Part shown: piece by piece, positions 52,218 through 61,466 of the stretch
How the letters are laid out: each line of letters opens with the position of its first letter
How positions within the stretch are numbered: the stretch's first letter is position 1
Assembly (NCBI RefSeq): GCF_017377505.1
Contig: NZ_JAFREN010000025.1
Span: 1 to 64,000 of the forward strand
Source of the DNA: Enterococcus sp. DIV0212c
GTDB taxonomy: Bacteria; Bacillota; Bacilli; Lactobacillales; Enterococcaceae
Reading direction: 5' to 3'
Length of the DNA: 64,000 nt
Position numbers and translations under genes: made by a program
Notes under the pieces: model-generated
Seen by the model: the letters and a program-made list of their open reading frames with translations, nothing else
Databases searched by the model: none
What the model was told of the DNA's origin: nothing

Positions 52218-53477
52218 GTGAAGAAAAAGAATTTGTCATTATTAATAGTTAGTATGGTTACAGTTGCAGGAACAATAGTACCAATTAGTTCGTTGGCCGA
52301 AACAACTGATAAAAAAATAGAACAACAAGATAAAGAAATTTCAGCATTAAAAGAAAAACAAAAAGGTGTATCAGCGCAAATTAGCACATTAGAAGCAGAA
52401 ATTTCTTCGATTTTTGATGAAGGTGTTTCTCTGAATAAGCAAAAAACAGCTTTAACTCAAGAATCTGAACAATTAAAAAAAGATATCACCGCATTAGATT
52501 TGCGAATTAATAAACGAACAGAAGCGATCCAAAAACAGGGAAGAAATGTTCAAGTAAATGGACAAGGAACTCAGATTCTTGATATGATTTTAAATTCAGA
52601 ATCAATTACAGATGCAGTCGGTCGAGTGCAAGCAATTTCTTCAATCATGACAGCGAATAATGATTTAGTTAAACAACAAAAAGAAGATAAAGCTCTTGTT
52701 GAAAGTAAAAAATCAACGATTCAAGAGAATTTAGTTGCTGTAGAAAAGGCGCAGAGTCAGCTTGAAAAAGAAAAAGAAAATCTTGTGGCTAAACAAGCAG
52801 ATTTGAATGTTCTAAAAGCAGAAGTAGATTCTGAAACTTCTGGCGCTGAAAGTTCAAAAAGTAAACTTGTAAAAGAACAGCAAGAAGCGCTGAAAGCTCA
52901 ACTTGCAAATGAAGCAAAAGTAAAAGAAGCTAAGAAGGTTGCAGCTTCTAGTAAGTCAGAAAAACAATCTGTTTCAAGTGAATCTACTACTGAAACAAGC
53001 AGTGAGACAAACAATGAAACAACAACAACTACGACGCCTCCAGCTACAAATGAACCTAAAGAGGATGTAAATGATAATAATTCAAACAACCAAGAAAGTA
53101 CGGGCCCATCAGAAAAACCTAGTGATCCAGTAACGCCACCTGTTACTTCTGGTGATGCAACGTTCCAAGCACTGAATGCATTGCGTACCGCGAATGGATT
53201 GAATCCTGTAAGCTGGGATGCTGGACTTGCGGCGGCGGCTAGTGCTAGAGCTTCAATGATGCAAGATTATCAAATACCATCAGATCATTGGAATAGAGGC
53301 GATGAAGTAATTGCCTTCATGTTTGCTCCAGGAAATTCTGTGATCATGGCTTGGTATAATGAGACGAACATGGTATCTCCATCTGGAACAGGACACCGAG
53401 ATTGGGAGATGAATCCTAGTATGACACGTGTTGGTTTTGGTTATGCTGGAGATGTTATTGTGGGACATTCTGCCTAA
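52218..53477 (+). CDS. Secreted coiled-coil protein with C-terminal CAP domain
   Basis: This 419-residue protein has a signal peptide (about 1-28, cut after SLA), a long PcsB/SagA-like coiled coil (about 30-250, with heptad-rich KEISALKEKQKGVSAQISTLEAEI), a Ser/Thr/Asn-rich linker (about 255-310) and a CAP domain (about 312-419) starting FQALNALRTANGLNPVSWD, with HWNRGDEVIAF and GTGHRDWEMNPSMTRVGFGY. Enterococcal SagA and streptococcal PcsB have an NlpC/P60 or CHAP hydrolase in this place. CAP domains are not peptidoglycan hydrolases as far as is known. The start is GTG with GGAGGG upstream. Release of the protein and binding to the wall or FtsEX by the coil are inference. Confidence 0.82.
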   Translation: MKKKNLSLLIVSMVTVAGTIVPISSLAETTDKKIEQQDKEISALKEKQKGVSAQISTLEAEISSIFDEGVSLNKQKTALTQESEQLKKDITALDLRINKRTEAIQKQGRNVQVNGQGTQILDMILNSESITDAVGRVQAISSIMTANNDLVKQQKEDKALVESKKSTIQENLVAVEKAQSQLEKEKENLVAKQADLNVLKAEVDSETSGAESSKSKLVKEQQEALKAQLANEAKVKEAKKVAASSKSEKQSVSSESTTETSSETNNETTTTTTPPATNEPKEDVNDNNSNNQESTGPSEKPSDPVTPPVTSGDATFQALNALRTANGLNPVSWDAGLAAAASARASMMQDYQIPSDHWNRGDEVIAFMFAPGNSVIMAWYNETNMVSPSGTGHRDWEMNPSMTRVGFGYAGDVIVGHSA

Positions 53478-53494
53478 ACATATAAAATCAAGTG

Positions 53495-53540
53495 AGCGTA
53501 AAGCAAAACTGTTATCTGGTTTTGTTTTATGCTTTTTTTA
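53495..53540 (+). terminator. Terminator of the CAP protein gene
   Basis: AGCGTAAAGCAAAAC pairs with GTTTTGTTTTATGCT (two G-U) and seven T follow. Confidence 0.88.
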
Positions 53541-53650
53541 TAATTATGATGGAAAATAGCTTGTATGCTAGATTCCTATTTTTTAAAAATGAAATTCTAT
53601 TACCTTATATGCTATAATAAATAAGTTAGTAAGCAAAATGGAGGAAAACA

Positions 53651-54571
53651 ATGGACGGTATTTTACCTTTATGGAAAGAAGCCGGCATGACTAGTCATGA
53701 CTGTGTTTTTAAACTAAGGAAAATTTTACATACGAAAAAAATTGGTCACGGCGGTACTTTAGATCCTGACGTATCTGGGGTTTTACCTATTTGTATCGGA
53801 AAAGGGACAAAAGTAATTGAATACATGGTTGATTCTGGTAAGACATACGAAGGAGAAATTACGCTTGGTTTTTCTACGACAACAGAAGATGCTAGTGGAG
53901 AAATAGTTGAGAAAATAGCACTATCTAAACCTTTTTCAAATGAAGAAGTTGATGCTGCTATGCAAACGATGACAGGTGTGATCACACAAATCCCACCGAT
54001 GTTTTCAGCAGTCAAAGTTAATGGTAAACGTCTTTATGAATATGCTAGAAATGGTGAAGAAGTTGAACGTCCAGTGAGAAAAGCGACGATTTATTCTTTT
54101 GAACGCACGAGTGAACCCAAATTTGATGCTGAGAATGGCACGCAAAGCTGGTGTTTTAAAGTTGTTTGCGGGAAAGGAACCTACGTTAGAACATTGTCAG
54201 TGGACACGGGTCTTGCGTTAGGAGTACCTGCGCATATGTCTGATTTAACACGCACTGCAAGTGGTGGTTTAACTGCTGAACAATGCTTGACACTAGCACA
54301 AGTCACAGAGATAATGGCCCAAGATGCAATCAATGAAACCTTACTACCAATTGAAACAGCTATCGAGCAATTTCAACGCATCGATCTATCTGATGAACTG
54401 TATCAAAAAGTCAAAAACGGAGTTCGTTTGGCTCCAGCTGAGCTTTCTCTAAATGAAATGCCGCAAGACTTGCTGGCTTTATTTTATCAAGATCAAGTTG
54501 TGAGTCTATATATGGCACACCCGACTAAACCAAATGTATTAAAACCTAGCAAAGTGCTAAGAAATAATTAA
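53651..54571 (+). CDS. truB: tRNA pseudouridine(55) synthase TruB
   Basis: This 306-residue enzyme converts U55 of tRNA to pseudouridine. The catalytic Asp38 is in GHGGTLDPDVSGVLP, and the KTYEGEITLG, PPMFSAVKVNGKRLYEYARNG and GTYVRTLSVDTG motifs are in place. The C-terminal extension (about 250-306) is the PUA-like/TruB_C part. GGAGG precedes the ATG. It starts a new unit with ribF, split from rbfA by two secreted-protein genes. Confidence 0.95.
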   Translation: MDGILPLWKEAGMTSHDCVFKLRKILHTKKIGHGGTLDPDVSGVLPICIGKGTKVIEYMVDSGKTYEGEITLGFSTTTEDASGEIVEKIALSKPFSNEEVDAAMQTMTGVITQIPPMFSAVKVNGKRLYEYARNGEEVERPVRKATIYSFERTSEPKFDAENGTQSWCFKVVCGKGTYVRTLSVDTGLALGVPAHMSDLTRTASGGLTAEQCLTLAQVTEIMAQDAINETLLPIETAIEQFQRIDLSDELYQKVKNGVRLAPAELSLNEMPQDLLALFYQDQVVSLYMAHPTKPNVLKPSKVLRNN

Positions 54572-54588
54572 TAGAAAGAAGTTTTATC

Positions 54589-55530
54589 ATGCAAATCATT
54601 CCAATTCGACATCCATATAACCAAGAGCAAATCCCGGAAGCTGAGGTTGTAATGGTCTTAGGATTTTTCGATGGTGTTCATCGTGGACACCAAAAAGTAA
54701 TTGAAACTGGAAAAAATATTGCGGAAGAAAAAGGCTTGAAATTAGCAGTGATGACCTTTAATCAACATCCTTCAATCGTTTTTCAAAAAGTTCTGCCTGA
54801 AAATATGAAATATTTGAACAGCTTAGAACAAAAAGAACAGTTGATGGAAAAACTGGGTGTTGATATATTATATGTGATCGAATTTACTTCTGCGTTTGCT
54901 CATTTAGCACCGCAAGAATTTGTGGATCAATATATTGTTGGTCTACATGCAGCAGTTGCAGTTTCAGGATTTGATTATACTTATGGTCCTAAAGAGATTG
55001 CTGATGTGGCTCATTTACCAGGATATGCAAACGATCGCTTTGAAGTCGTTACTGTCAGTAAAGAAGAATTAGCTGGAACTAAAATCAGCTCAACACGAAT
55101 TCGTGAACTGATGGAGCAGGGGCGAATGGAAGAAGTCACTGAATTGCTAGGTTATGTTTATGAAACGGACGGAACAGTCGTTCACGGGGATGCCAGAGGA
55201 CGTTTATTGGGCTTTCCAACAGCTAATATCAAAGTGAAAAGTACTGTGCGCCTGCCTAGAATCGGTGTCTATGCTGTGAAAATCCAAATTGGCGATAAAT
55301 GGCATATTGGTATGGGATCGATTGGTCATAACGACACATTTGGTGATGGTCGTGATCTCACAGTAGAAGTCTATATTTTAGATTTTCATCAAGACATTTA
55401 CGGAGAACAAGTAACGGTACGCTGGAATCATTATTTACGGGATCAGGTTAAATTTGATGGAGCTGAAAGTTTGATTGTACAGTTAAAACAAGACGAGCAA
55501 GATACTGCCGATTATTTTTTAGAAAAGTAA
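54589..55530 (+). CDS. ribF: Bifunctional riboflavin kinase/FAD synthetase
   Basis: This 313-residue enzyme makes FMN from riboflavin and FAD from FMN. The N-terminal nucleotidyltransferase domain (about 15-180) has GFFDGVHRGHQKVI and the ISSTRIR segment; the C-terminal kinase domain (about 185-310) has GRLLGFPTANI and LTVEVYILDF. It lies 17 nt after truB and the two are co-transcribed, as is usual. Confidence 0.95.
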   Translation: MQIIPIRHPYNQEQIPEAEVVMVLGFFDGVHRGHQKVIETGKNIAEEKGLKLAVMTFNQHPSIVFQKVLPENMKYLNSLEQKEQLMEKLGVDILYVIEFTSAFAHLAPQEFVDQYIVGLHAAVAVSGFDYTYGPKEIADVAHLPGYANDRFEVVTVSKEELAGTKISSTRIRELMEQGRMEEVTELLGYVYETDGTVVHGDARGRLLGFPTANIKVKSTVRLPRIGVYAVKIQIGDKWHIGMGSIGHNDTFGDGRDLTVEVYILDFHQDIYGEQVTVRWNHYLRDQVKFDGAESLIVQLKQDEQDTADYFLEK

Positions 55531-55630
55531 TAGCACTATAAATAATTTAGGATGGTTCATACTTTCTATTCTGTCATAATTGAAGATAAGCAAAAATAGT
55601 TGCTTATTAATGTTTAGGAGGATGAAGTCC

Positions 55631-55858
55631 ATGAAAAAAATCATTTTAGGAGCAACAGTCTTGTTATGTTCAGTGGCTTTAGTAGGTTGTGGGAAAAATG
55701 CGGATAAGAATAAAGACAAATCCGAAACGCCATCGTCCTCTAAAGTTGAAAAAAGCAGTAGCACTTCAGAATCTAGCAAAAAAGATAGCCGAGAAAAATC
55801 TGATTCCAAAGAGGCTGATAAAAAAACGTCAGAATCTACTGCTAAAAAGAAAAAGTGA
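55631..55858 (+). CDS. Small Ser/Lys-rich lipoprotein
   Basis: This 75-residue protein has a lipoprotein signal peptide with the lipobox VALVGC, Cys at about residue 20, and a mature part made almost only of Lys, Ser, Asp, Glu and Thr (KNADKNKDKSETPSSSK and on). No fold is expected; it is probably a disordered surface peptide of unknown role. AGGAGG lies 7-9 nt before the ATG at 55631; the longer frame from 55580 is rejected. Confidence 0.75.
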   Translation: MKKIILGATVLLCSVALVGCGKNADKNKDKSETPSSSKVEKSSSTSESSKKDSREKSDSKEADKKTSESTAKKKK

Positions 55859-55881
55859 TCCATCATTTTTATTCAAATTTA

Positions 55882-55931
55882 GAGAGCGAAACAAAACTGA
55901 TAGTGAGTTTTTGTTTCGCTCTCTTTTTTTT
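55882..55931. terminator. Terminator after the small lipoprotein gene
   Basis: GAGAGCGAAACAAAA pairs with TTTTGTTTCGCTCTC, followed by TTTTTTTT. It also lies at the 3' end of the convergent LysR gene. Confidence 0.9.
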
Positions 55932-55951
55932 GCATCTAGTTTTTATAAAAG

Positions 55952-56845
55952 TCAATCAAACGCAGCGTTCGTAAAAGAGGATAATACTTGTTTTAGTTGA
56001 GTGCCCATATATTTATTTTTAAGATAATAAACAGACATAACTCTGATTGGTAAACTTTCATGATTGATTGAGACGATGTTTAAATCATCTAAACGACATT
56101 CTAAATACTGTGGAACGATAGAAAAAGTATCAGTGTTGTTTACCATATAAAGGATCAATTCAGTGGAATCAACTTGAATATCGTATTCCTGAGATCTTTT
56201 TGGAAGTTGAATGGCCATCCAATCATAAATTGTTTTTGTTTCAAGGAACTTTTTATTGAAAAAAATAAACGGATAGTTGTTAAATAAGTCCAAAGTGATT
56301 GTCGGGTTGTCTAAAAGCGGATGCCCTTTTCGCATGATAATTTTGTATTCATTTGAATAAATATCTATTTTATTTATCGTAGAAGGTACATTTGTGACGG
56401 AAGGACCAATCCCAATGTCTGACTCCAACGTTTCAAGCGATTTGAAAATGTTATCTGAAATAATCGTATTTACTCTTAAATGTTTATATTCATGAAACAA
56501 TGTAGAAAGAGTGTCATTTAATTTGAATTCTAAATCATTTAAAAAAAGAGAAATCTTGAGCGTTGTTATCGTAGGTTCTTTTGTGGTAGAAAGGTCATTG
56601 ATCTCCTCACAAATATAAAACATTTCTTGTTTGATCCGCCAACAATGCGTTTCTAGTATTTTTCCAGCAGGAGTAAGTTGACAGTCTCCGCCGTTTCTAA
56701 AAAATAATGCCGTTCCAATTTCGTCCTCAAGGTTTTTAATTTGTTTACTTAGTGCAGCCTGTGAAATATTTAGTTTGTTACTGGCTCTGGTGAATTGTTT
56801 TTGTTCGCAGAGTGCCAAAAAGTAATTTAAATGGGTTAGTTCCAT
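55952..56845 (-). CDS. LysR family transcriptional regulator (first of two)
   Basis: This 297-residue LTTR has the N-terminal winged helix-turn-helix (about 1-60: LNYFLALCEQKQFTRASNKLNISQAALSKQIKNLEDEIGTALF) and a substrate-binding domain (about 90-290) of the usual two-lobed type. The ligand is unknown. It lies 27 nt after the second LysR gene and is co-transcribed with it. The two share the N-terminal pattern but differ strongly in the effector domain. Confidence 0.87.
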   Translation of the reverse strand: MELTHLNYFLALCEQKQFTRASNKLNISQAALSKQIKNLEDEIGTALFFRNGGDCQLTPAGKILETHCWRIKQEMFYICEEINDLSTTKEPTITTLKISLFLNDLEFKLNDTLSTLFHEYKHLRVNTIISDNIFKSLETLESDIGIGPSVTNVPSTINKIDIYSNEYKIIMRKGHPLLDNPTITLDLFNNYPFIFFNKKFLETKTIYDWMAIQLPKRSQEYDIQVDSTELILYMVNNTDTFSIVPQYLECRLDDLNIVSINHESLPIRVMSVYYLKNKYMGTQLKQVLSSFTNAAFD

Positions 56846-56872
56846 AATGAGTTGCTCCTTTCAAACTACAAA

Positions 56873-57754
56873 TTAAAAGATATATTGAAGCTGTTCAATA
56901 AGATATTCGTGTGTCTTTGAGAGCGGAGAGCTTGAAGAATAGCCAATAGAAATATTTCTAAAGGGAGCATCAATGATCTCGACAGAGACAACATTTAAGT
57001 AATTAGGAATTGAATCCACTAATGAATACGGAAGAAAAGCTACCCCAAAGTCTTGATCAACCAAATTTAATATTGAAATTGTAGAAGGAAGTTCATAATA
57101 GCGATTATCTTTCAGTTCAGGATGAGTTGTTTCAATCCAAGAATTGATGATTTGTTTTTCGTAAATTATGTTTGTGTAGTTTATTAGTGGCATTTGTCGC
57201 AAATCTTCTGCCGATAATTCATCCAAATCGGATAATTGATTGTTGGTACTGACGAAAACAGCATATGATTCAGAAAAGATCAACTCGCTTTTTATTTGCT
57301 CATTTGTTTCTGACAAAATCCCGATAGCAATGTCGATTTCATTATTTTCTAGTACCTCTTCTAGATTTTCAAAATAGCTATACTCCAGTGAAACGGAAGG
57401 GTGGTGCTGACGGAATTCTGTTAATAATTTAGCGATTAAATAATCAATGTCTGGCAAATTAGTACCGATTTTGATCGTTGCAGTTTCGCCAGTATGAACG
57501 AGTAAGTTGATTTCATTGACTGCCATGTCAAATTCTTGAAAAATTTTTTCTCCTCTAGTTTTTAGAACAAGTCCTTCTGCAGTTAACTTGTTATTACCAT
57601 AATCTCTTGTTATCAATTGAGCATGTAGCTCCAGTTCTAATTCGCGGATATGGGTGCTCAAATAGGGTTGAGAAATACCTAACTCCTCCGATGTTTTTGT
57701 AAAGCTTTTGTTTTTACATAACGCTAAAAAATAATCTAAGTGTTTTAGTTTCAT
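56873..57754 (-). CDS. LysR family transcriptional regulator (second of two)
   Basis: This 293-residue LTTR starts MKLKHLDYFLALCKNKSFTK, with HTH to residue 60 and an effector domain with NEIDIAIGILSE and FGVAFLPYS. The ATG at 57754 is chosen for GAAGGAGATG upstream; the longer frame to 57799 would include that site. LTTRs usually regulate a divergent gene, but none lies within 950 bp on the other strand, where a short hairpin-terminated transcript may be made instead. Confidence 0.87.
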   Translation of the reverse strand: MKLKHLDYFLALCKNKSFTKTSEELGISQPYLSTHIRELELELHAQLITRDYGNNKLTAEGLVLKTRGEKIFQEFDMAVNEINLLVHTGETATIKIGTNLPDIDYLIAKLLTEFRQHHPSVSLEYSYFENLEEVLENNEIDIAIGILSETNEQIKSELIFSESYAVFVSTNNQLSDLDELSAEDLRQMPLINYTNIIYEKQIINSWIETTHPELKDNRYYELPSTISILNLVDQDFGVAFLPYSLVDSIPNYLNVVSVEIIDAPFRNISIGYSSSSPLSKTHEYLIEQLQYIF

Positions 57755-57887
57755 TTCCCCATCTCCTTCACTCAAGTAAAAATAAAATTCTAACCACATA
57801 TAAGATAAAATAATTTTAGATAAAATAGTTCTTTTTTTAAAAAAATATATAAAAATTTAATAGTATATATTATTATTTTGAAATAAC

Positions 57888-57982
57888 TATAATTTGGCCC
57901 ACAGGAGAAAAAGCAGCTTTCAGACAAATAGGAAAAGAGCCTCTTCAATTGGTGATAGCAGACCAATTGAAGAGGCTTTTAT
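57888..57982 (+). ncRNA. Candidate small RNA, ending in a 16-bp terminator hairpin
   Basis: A TATAAT at 57888-57893 (no good -35) precedes about 40 nt of unstructured sequence and a perfect 16-bp hairpin, AGCCTCTTCAATTGGT (57938-57953) against its complement (57962-57977), followed by TTTAT. There is no coding frame. It could be a short regulatory RNA or a stand-alone terminator in the region divergent from the LysR pair. Confidence 0.35.
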
Positions 57983-58131
57983 CAGGATGTTGCTTTCTGA
58001 TAAGAAATGATGAACGTTAAATCATGCACTGTAAATAATTTATTTACTCGTTTATTATATTCGTGCTGATGCATTTAAACCATCCTATTTTACTTATAGT
58101 GCTATTCCTTTTTGTATGGATTCTTGAAAAA

Positions 58132-58168
58132 CAAATCCCACTTCGCAGGAAAGACGAAGTGGGATTTG
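58132..58168 (-). terminator. Strong hairpin with minus-strand T-run
   Basis: CAAATCCCACTTCG and CGAAGTGGGATTTG form a perfect 14-bp stem. On the minus strand TTTTTC follows, so it would end a leftward transcript from about 58300; no gene is visible there. A degenerate copy of the right arm (CGAAGTTGGGATGTTCG) lies near 58210. Confidence 0.55.
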
Positions 58169-58434
58169 TCCGAGTTAATATTGTAAAAAGGAGTATGGAT
58201 TTTGCATAAACGAAGTTGGGATGTTCGTCTACATAACTATCATAAATAGAAATGAGCAAATAAACCATTCCTTTTTGTTTATACCTTTATTCTGTTTTAT
58301 AAATGATTTGATGTTGACTAACAAAAGCTTAAGTAAGCTGATAAAACTATATACAAAAAAAGTTATAGCGGTATAAGTTTTTTAGTCTATAAAAAAATGA
58401 CGTAACTCATTAGAATGATAGTGTAATTCTTCTT

Positions 58435-58632
58435 GTTAGGTGAGGCTCCTATACAAACATAGGCTACTGCCCAAAAACGTCGAGAGACGCCAATGGGTAG
58501 AACAGGAATTGTCGGATTAAGGCTTTTCTTAAGGTAGCTAAAAGCGAATGCTTTTTACGTTGTATAGTGCCAAAACTCAACGATTGCGAAGACTCACGGC
58601 AGAGCGGGCTGAGTTTTCAGTGTGCTTTTTTT
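58435..58632 (+). promoter_or_regulatory. M-box (ykoK) Mg2+ riboswitch of the Mg2+ ATPase gene
   Basis: GTTAGGTGAGGCTCCTATAC, AGGCTACTGCCC, the ACGTCGAGAGACGCC stem, AATGGGTAGAACAGG, GGATTAAGGCTTTTC and AGTGCCAAAACTCAACGA make a full M-box aptamer. Downstream, ACTCA ... TGAGT with TTTTTTT at about 58625-58632 makes the terminator, competing with AAAACTCA upstream. Transcription of the Mg2+ ATPase is thus shut down when Mg2+ is ample. Confidence 0.92.
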
Positions 58633-58712
58633 GTGTGGAAAGGATGTGGTTAGCGTGCCAGAAGATAGTTCGATCAATAAATCAGTAATTAAAAGAAAAG
58701 AGGAAAAGACAG

Positions 58713-61373
58713 ATGCAAAAAGAAATGAAGAACATGATCCATGAAAAAGCGTATCAAAAATTAGCTAACCTATCTATCGATAAAGTATTAGAAAGTTTTT
58801 CATCCTCTTGGGATGGGCTAAAAGCCATAGAAGTACAACGTTCCAAGGATAAATTTGGTGTAAATAAAATCACTGATGATAAAAAGAAATCATTTATTTA
58901 TACAGTGATAAAATCATATGTTACCCCTTTTACAGTTGTATTGATGATTCTTGCGACTATTTCATTTTTTACGGAATATGTTTATGCAGAACCAAGTGAA
59001 AAAGACATTGCCGGCGTGTTGATCATGCTCGTCATGGTTTTGTTAAGTGGAACAATGAGCTTAGTTCAATCAGTAAAATCAAGCAATGCAGTTAGTAAAT
59101 TGCAAAATATGATTCAGATAACTGCAACAGTTACTAGAGAAAATAAAGAAATGGAAATCCCTATGGATGAAGTTGTATGCGGTGATTTAGTTAAACTTTC
59201 AGCAGGTGACATGATTCCAGCAGATTTACGTCTGATTCATGCCAAAGACTTGTTCATCTCACAATCTGCGATGACCGGAGAAAGTTTTCCAGTTGAAAAG
59301 AAAGTAAAAAATACAGTGCATACCAACAATAACCAAACAGATTTTGAAAATTTGTTATTTTTAGGCAGTAACGTGGTCAGCGGCAGCGGCGTTGGTGTTG
59401 CAGTTCGAGTGGGTGACAATACTTTATTTGGAAAAATCGCTCAAGATGTAGCAGATGACGAGAAAAAAACTAGTTTTGAATTAGGTGTGAATAAAACAAC
59501 CTGGCTTTTGATCCGTTTTATGATGGTGATTACACCAGCGGTATTTTTGATTAATGGAATCACTAAAGGCAATTGGAGCGAAGCGTTGATGTTTGCGATT
59601 GCGACAGCGGTCGGTTTGACACCAGAAATGCTGCCAATGATCGTAACGACAAATTTGGTCAAGGGTTCTAGAGATATGGCAAAAGAAGGAACGATCATGA
59701 AAAATGTCAATGCGATTCAAAACTTTGGAGCGATGGATATTTTATGTACCGATAAAACTGGGACATTAACACAAGACAAAGTTATTTTGGAATACCATTA
59801 CAATACGTCGTGTCAAGAAGACCGAAAAGTGCTGCAGTCTGCTTTTTTAAATAGTTATTTTCAAACAGGCCTTCGTAATTTAATCGATAAAGCAATTATT
59901 GAAGCAACATCAAAAGAATTATCCATTGACGAAGAAGATTATTTTAAAATCGATGAGATTCCTTTCGATTTTAACCGTAGAAGAATGAGTGTGGTTGTCA
60001 AAGATAGAAGAGCCAATCAAAGTAGCTTGATCACAAAAGGTGCAGTTGAAGAAATGCTTCAGGCTTGTTCTTATATCAATCAAGGCGGCGAGATTGTTCC
60101 AATCACGTCAGAAATAAAAAAACAAGTGCTAAAAACAGTGAATGACTTAAATGAAGATGGTCTACGAGTGTTAGCAATCGCTGATAAGAAAGTCAATAAT
60201 CAGTTAGATGATTATTCTGTTGAAGATGAAAAAGAACTTGTTTTACAAGGTTATCTAGCTTTTTTAGATCCTCCTAAAGAAACAGCAGCGCAAGCTATCC
60301 AAGCGTTGAAAAATAACGGAGTTTCAGTAAAAATCTTAACGGGTGATAATGAGTTAGTTACGCGATCTGTCTGTAGAGAAGTTGGTCTTGGAACTGAAAA
60401 AATGATCAATGGTTCTGCAATTGCTAAATTAACTGAGACAGAATTAGAAAAAACAGTCAATGAATACAACGTTTTCACAAAAGTAACACCAGATCAAAAA
60501 ACAAAAATCGTTAAAGCTTTGAAAAAGAACGAACAAACAGTTGGTTTTATGGGCGATGGAATCAACGATGCTGGAGCGATGAAAGTTTCCGATGTAGGGA
60601 TTTCTGTGGATACGGCAGTTGATATTGCCAAAGAATCAGCAGATGTTATTTTGTTGCAAAAAGATTTAATGGTTTTAGAACAAGGAATCTTATCTGGACG
60701 TCGAGTGTTCAGTAATACAATGAAATATATTAAAATGACAGCAAGTTCAAACTTTGGAAATGTTTTTTCCGTGATTCCAGCAAGTATCTTTTTGCCATTC
60801 TTACCAGTAGCACCGATTCAATCACTTTTCTTAAACTTGATTTATGATACTTCTTGTATGTCTGTTCCGTGGGATAATGTCGATGCAGAATATGTAGAGA
60901 AACCTAAAAAATGGGAAGCTAAGTCGATTGGTTCGTTTATGAGATGGTTTGGACCAACAAGTTCTGTTTTTGATATTGTTACGTATCTATTTATGTACTT
61001 TATTATTTGTCCAGCTATCTTGGGCGGTAGTTTCTTCTCGTTAACAGCAGATAAACAGTTACTATTTATTGCAATTTTCCACGCGGGTTGGTTTATTGAA
61101 TCATTATGGTCACAAATGTTAGTTCTTCATGTACTAAGAACACCAAAAATTCCATTTCTTCAAAGTAGAGCATCAGGGATTTTAACATTGGTGACTTCGA
61201 TTGGGATTTTAGTTGGAACGGTTTTACCGTTTACCAAGTTAGGGGCAAGTATCGGTTTTGCACCATTGCCGGGAAATTATTTCTTCTACTTAATTCCGAC
61301 AATTATTGCATATTTACTTTTAGTAACAGTAATCAAAAAAATCTATATGAGAAAATACCAAGAGTTACTTTAG
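58713..61373 (+). CDS. mgtA: Magnesium-translocating P-type ATPase
   Basis: This 886-residue P3B-type ATPase imports Mg2+. It has the cation ATPase N-terminal domain (about 15-80), ten membrane helices, the TGES-type actuator motif (SAMTGESFPVEK near 190), the phosphorylation site Asp347 in CTDKTGTLTQD, the KGAVEEML nucleotide-binding site and MGDGINDAGAMKVSDVGISVD hinge. The selectivity for Mg2+ follows from family likeness and from the M-box riboswitch in its leader. AGAGGAAAAG precedes the ATG. Confidence 0.95.
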   Translation: MQKEMKNMIHEKAYQKLANLSIDKVLESFSSSWDGLKAIEVQRSKDKFGVNKITDDKKKSFIYTVIKSYVTPFTVVLMILATISFFTEYVYAEPSEKDIAGVLIMLVMVLLSGTMSLVQSVKSSNAVSKLQNMIQITATVTRENKEMEIPMDEVVCGDLVKLSAGDMIPADLRLIHAKDLFISQSAMTGESFPVEKKVKNTVHTNNNQTDFENLLFLGSNVVSGSGVGVAVRVGDNTLFGKIAQDVADDEKKTSFELGVNKTTWLLIRFMMVITPAVFLINGITKGNWSEALMFAIATAVGLTPEMLPMIVTTNLVKGSRDMAKEGTIMKNVNAIQNFGAMDILCTDKTGTLTQDKVILEYHYNTSCQEDRKVLQSAFLNSYFQTGLRNLIDKAIIEATSKELSIDEEDYFKIDEIPFDFNRRRMSVVVKDRRANQSSLITKGAVEEMLQACSYINQGGEIVPITSEIKKQVLKTVNDLNEDGLRVLAIADKKVNNQLDDYSVEDEKELVLQGYLAFLDPPKETAAQAIQALKNNGVSVKILTGDNELVTRSVCREVGLGTEKMINGSAIAKLTETELEKTVNEYNVFTKVTPDQKTKIVKALKKNEQTVGFMGDGINDAGAMKVSDVGISVDTAVDIAKESADVILLQKDLMVLEQGILSGRRVFSNTMKYIKMTASSNFGNVFSVIPASIFLPFLPVAPIQSLFLNLIYDTSCMSVPWDNVDAEYVEKPKKWEAKSIGSFMRWFGPTSSVFDIVTYLFMYFIICPAILGGSFFSLTADKQLLFIAIFHAGWFIESLWSQMLVLHVLRTPKIPFLQSRASGILTLVTSIGILVGTVLPFTKLGASIGFAPLPGNYFFYLIPTIIAYLLLVTVIKKIYMRKYQELL

Positions 61374-61418
61374 TCGAAAGCAGAAAAGAACCTACTTTTT
61401 TCGCTAGATACTCAGATT

Positions 61419-61466
61419 TTAAGTGTGAAACAAAATGGATTGTTAATTTTGTTTCACACTTTTTAT
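61419..61466 (+). terminator. Terminator of mgtA
   Basis: AAGTGTGAAACAAAA and TTTTGTTTCACACTT form a perfect 15-bp stem followed by TTTAT. Confidence 0.92.

Noticed and set aside
58044..58268. A 74-codon minus-strand open frame between the LysR pair and the M-box
   Set aside because: It runs through the strong hairpin at 58132-58168, has no clear ribosome binding site, and its composition is not protein-like.
58641..58712. Short frames (14 or about 30 codons) between the mgtA M-box and the mgtA start as leader peptides
   Set aside because: The possible start codons directly touch the AAAGG site with no spacing, so translation is doubtful.
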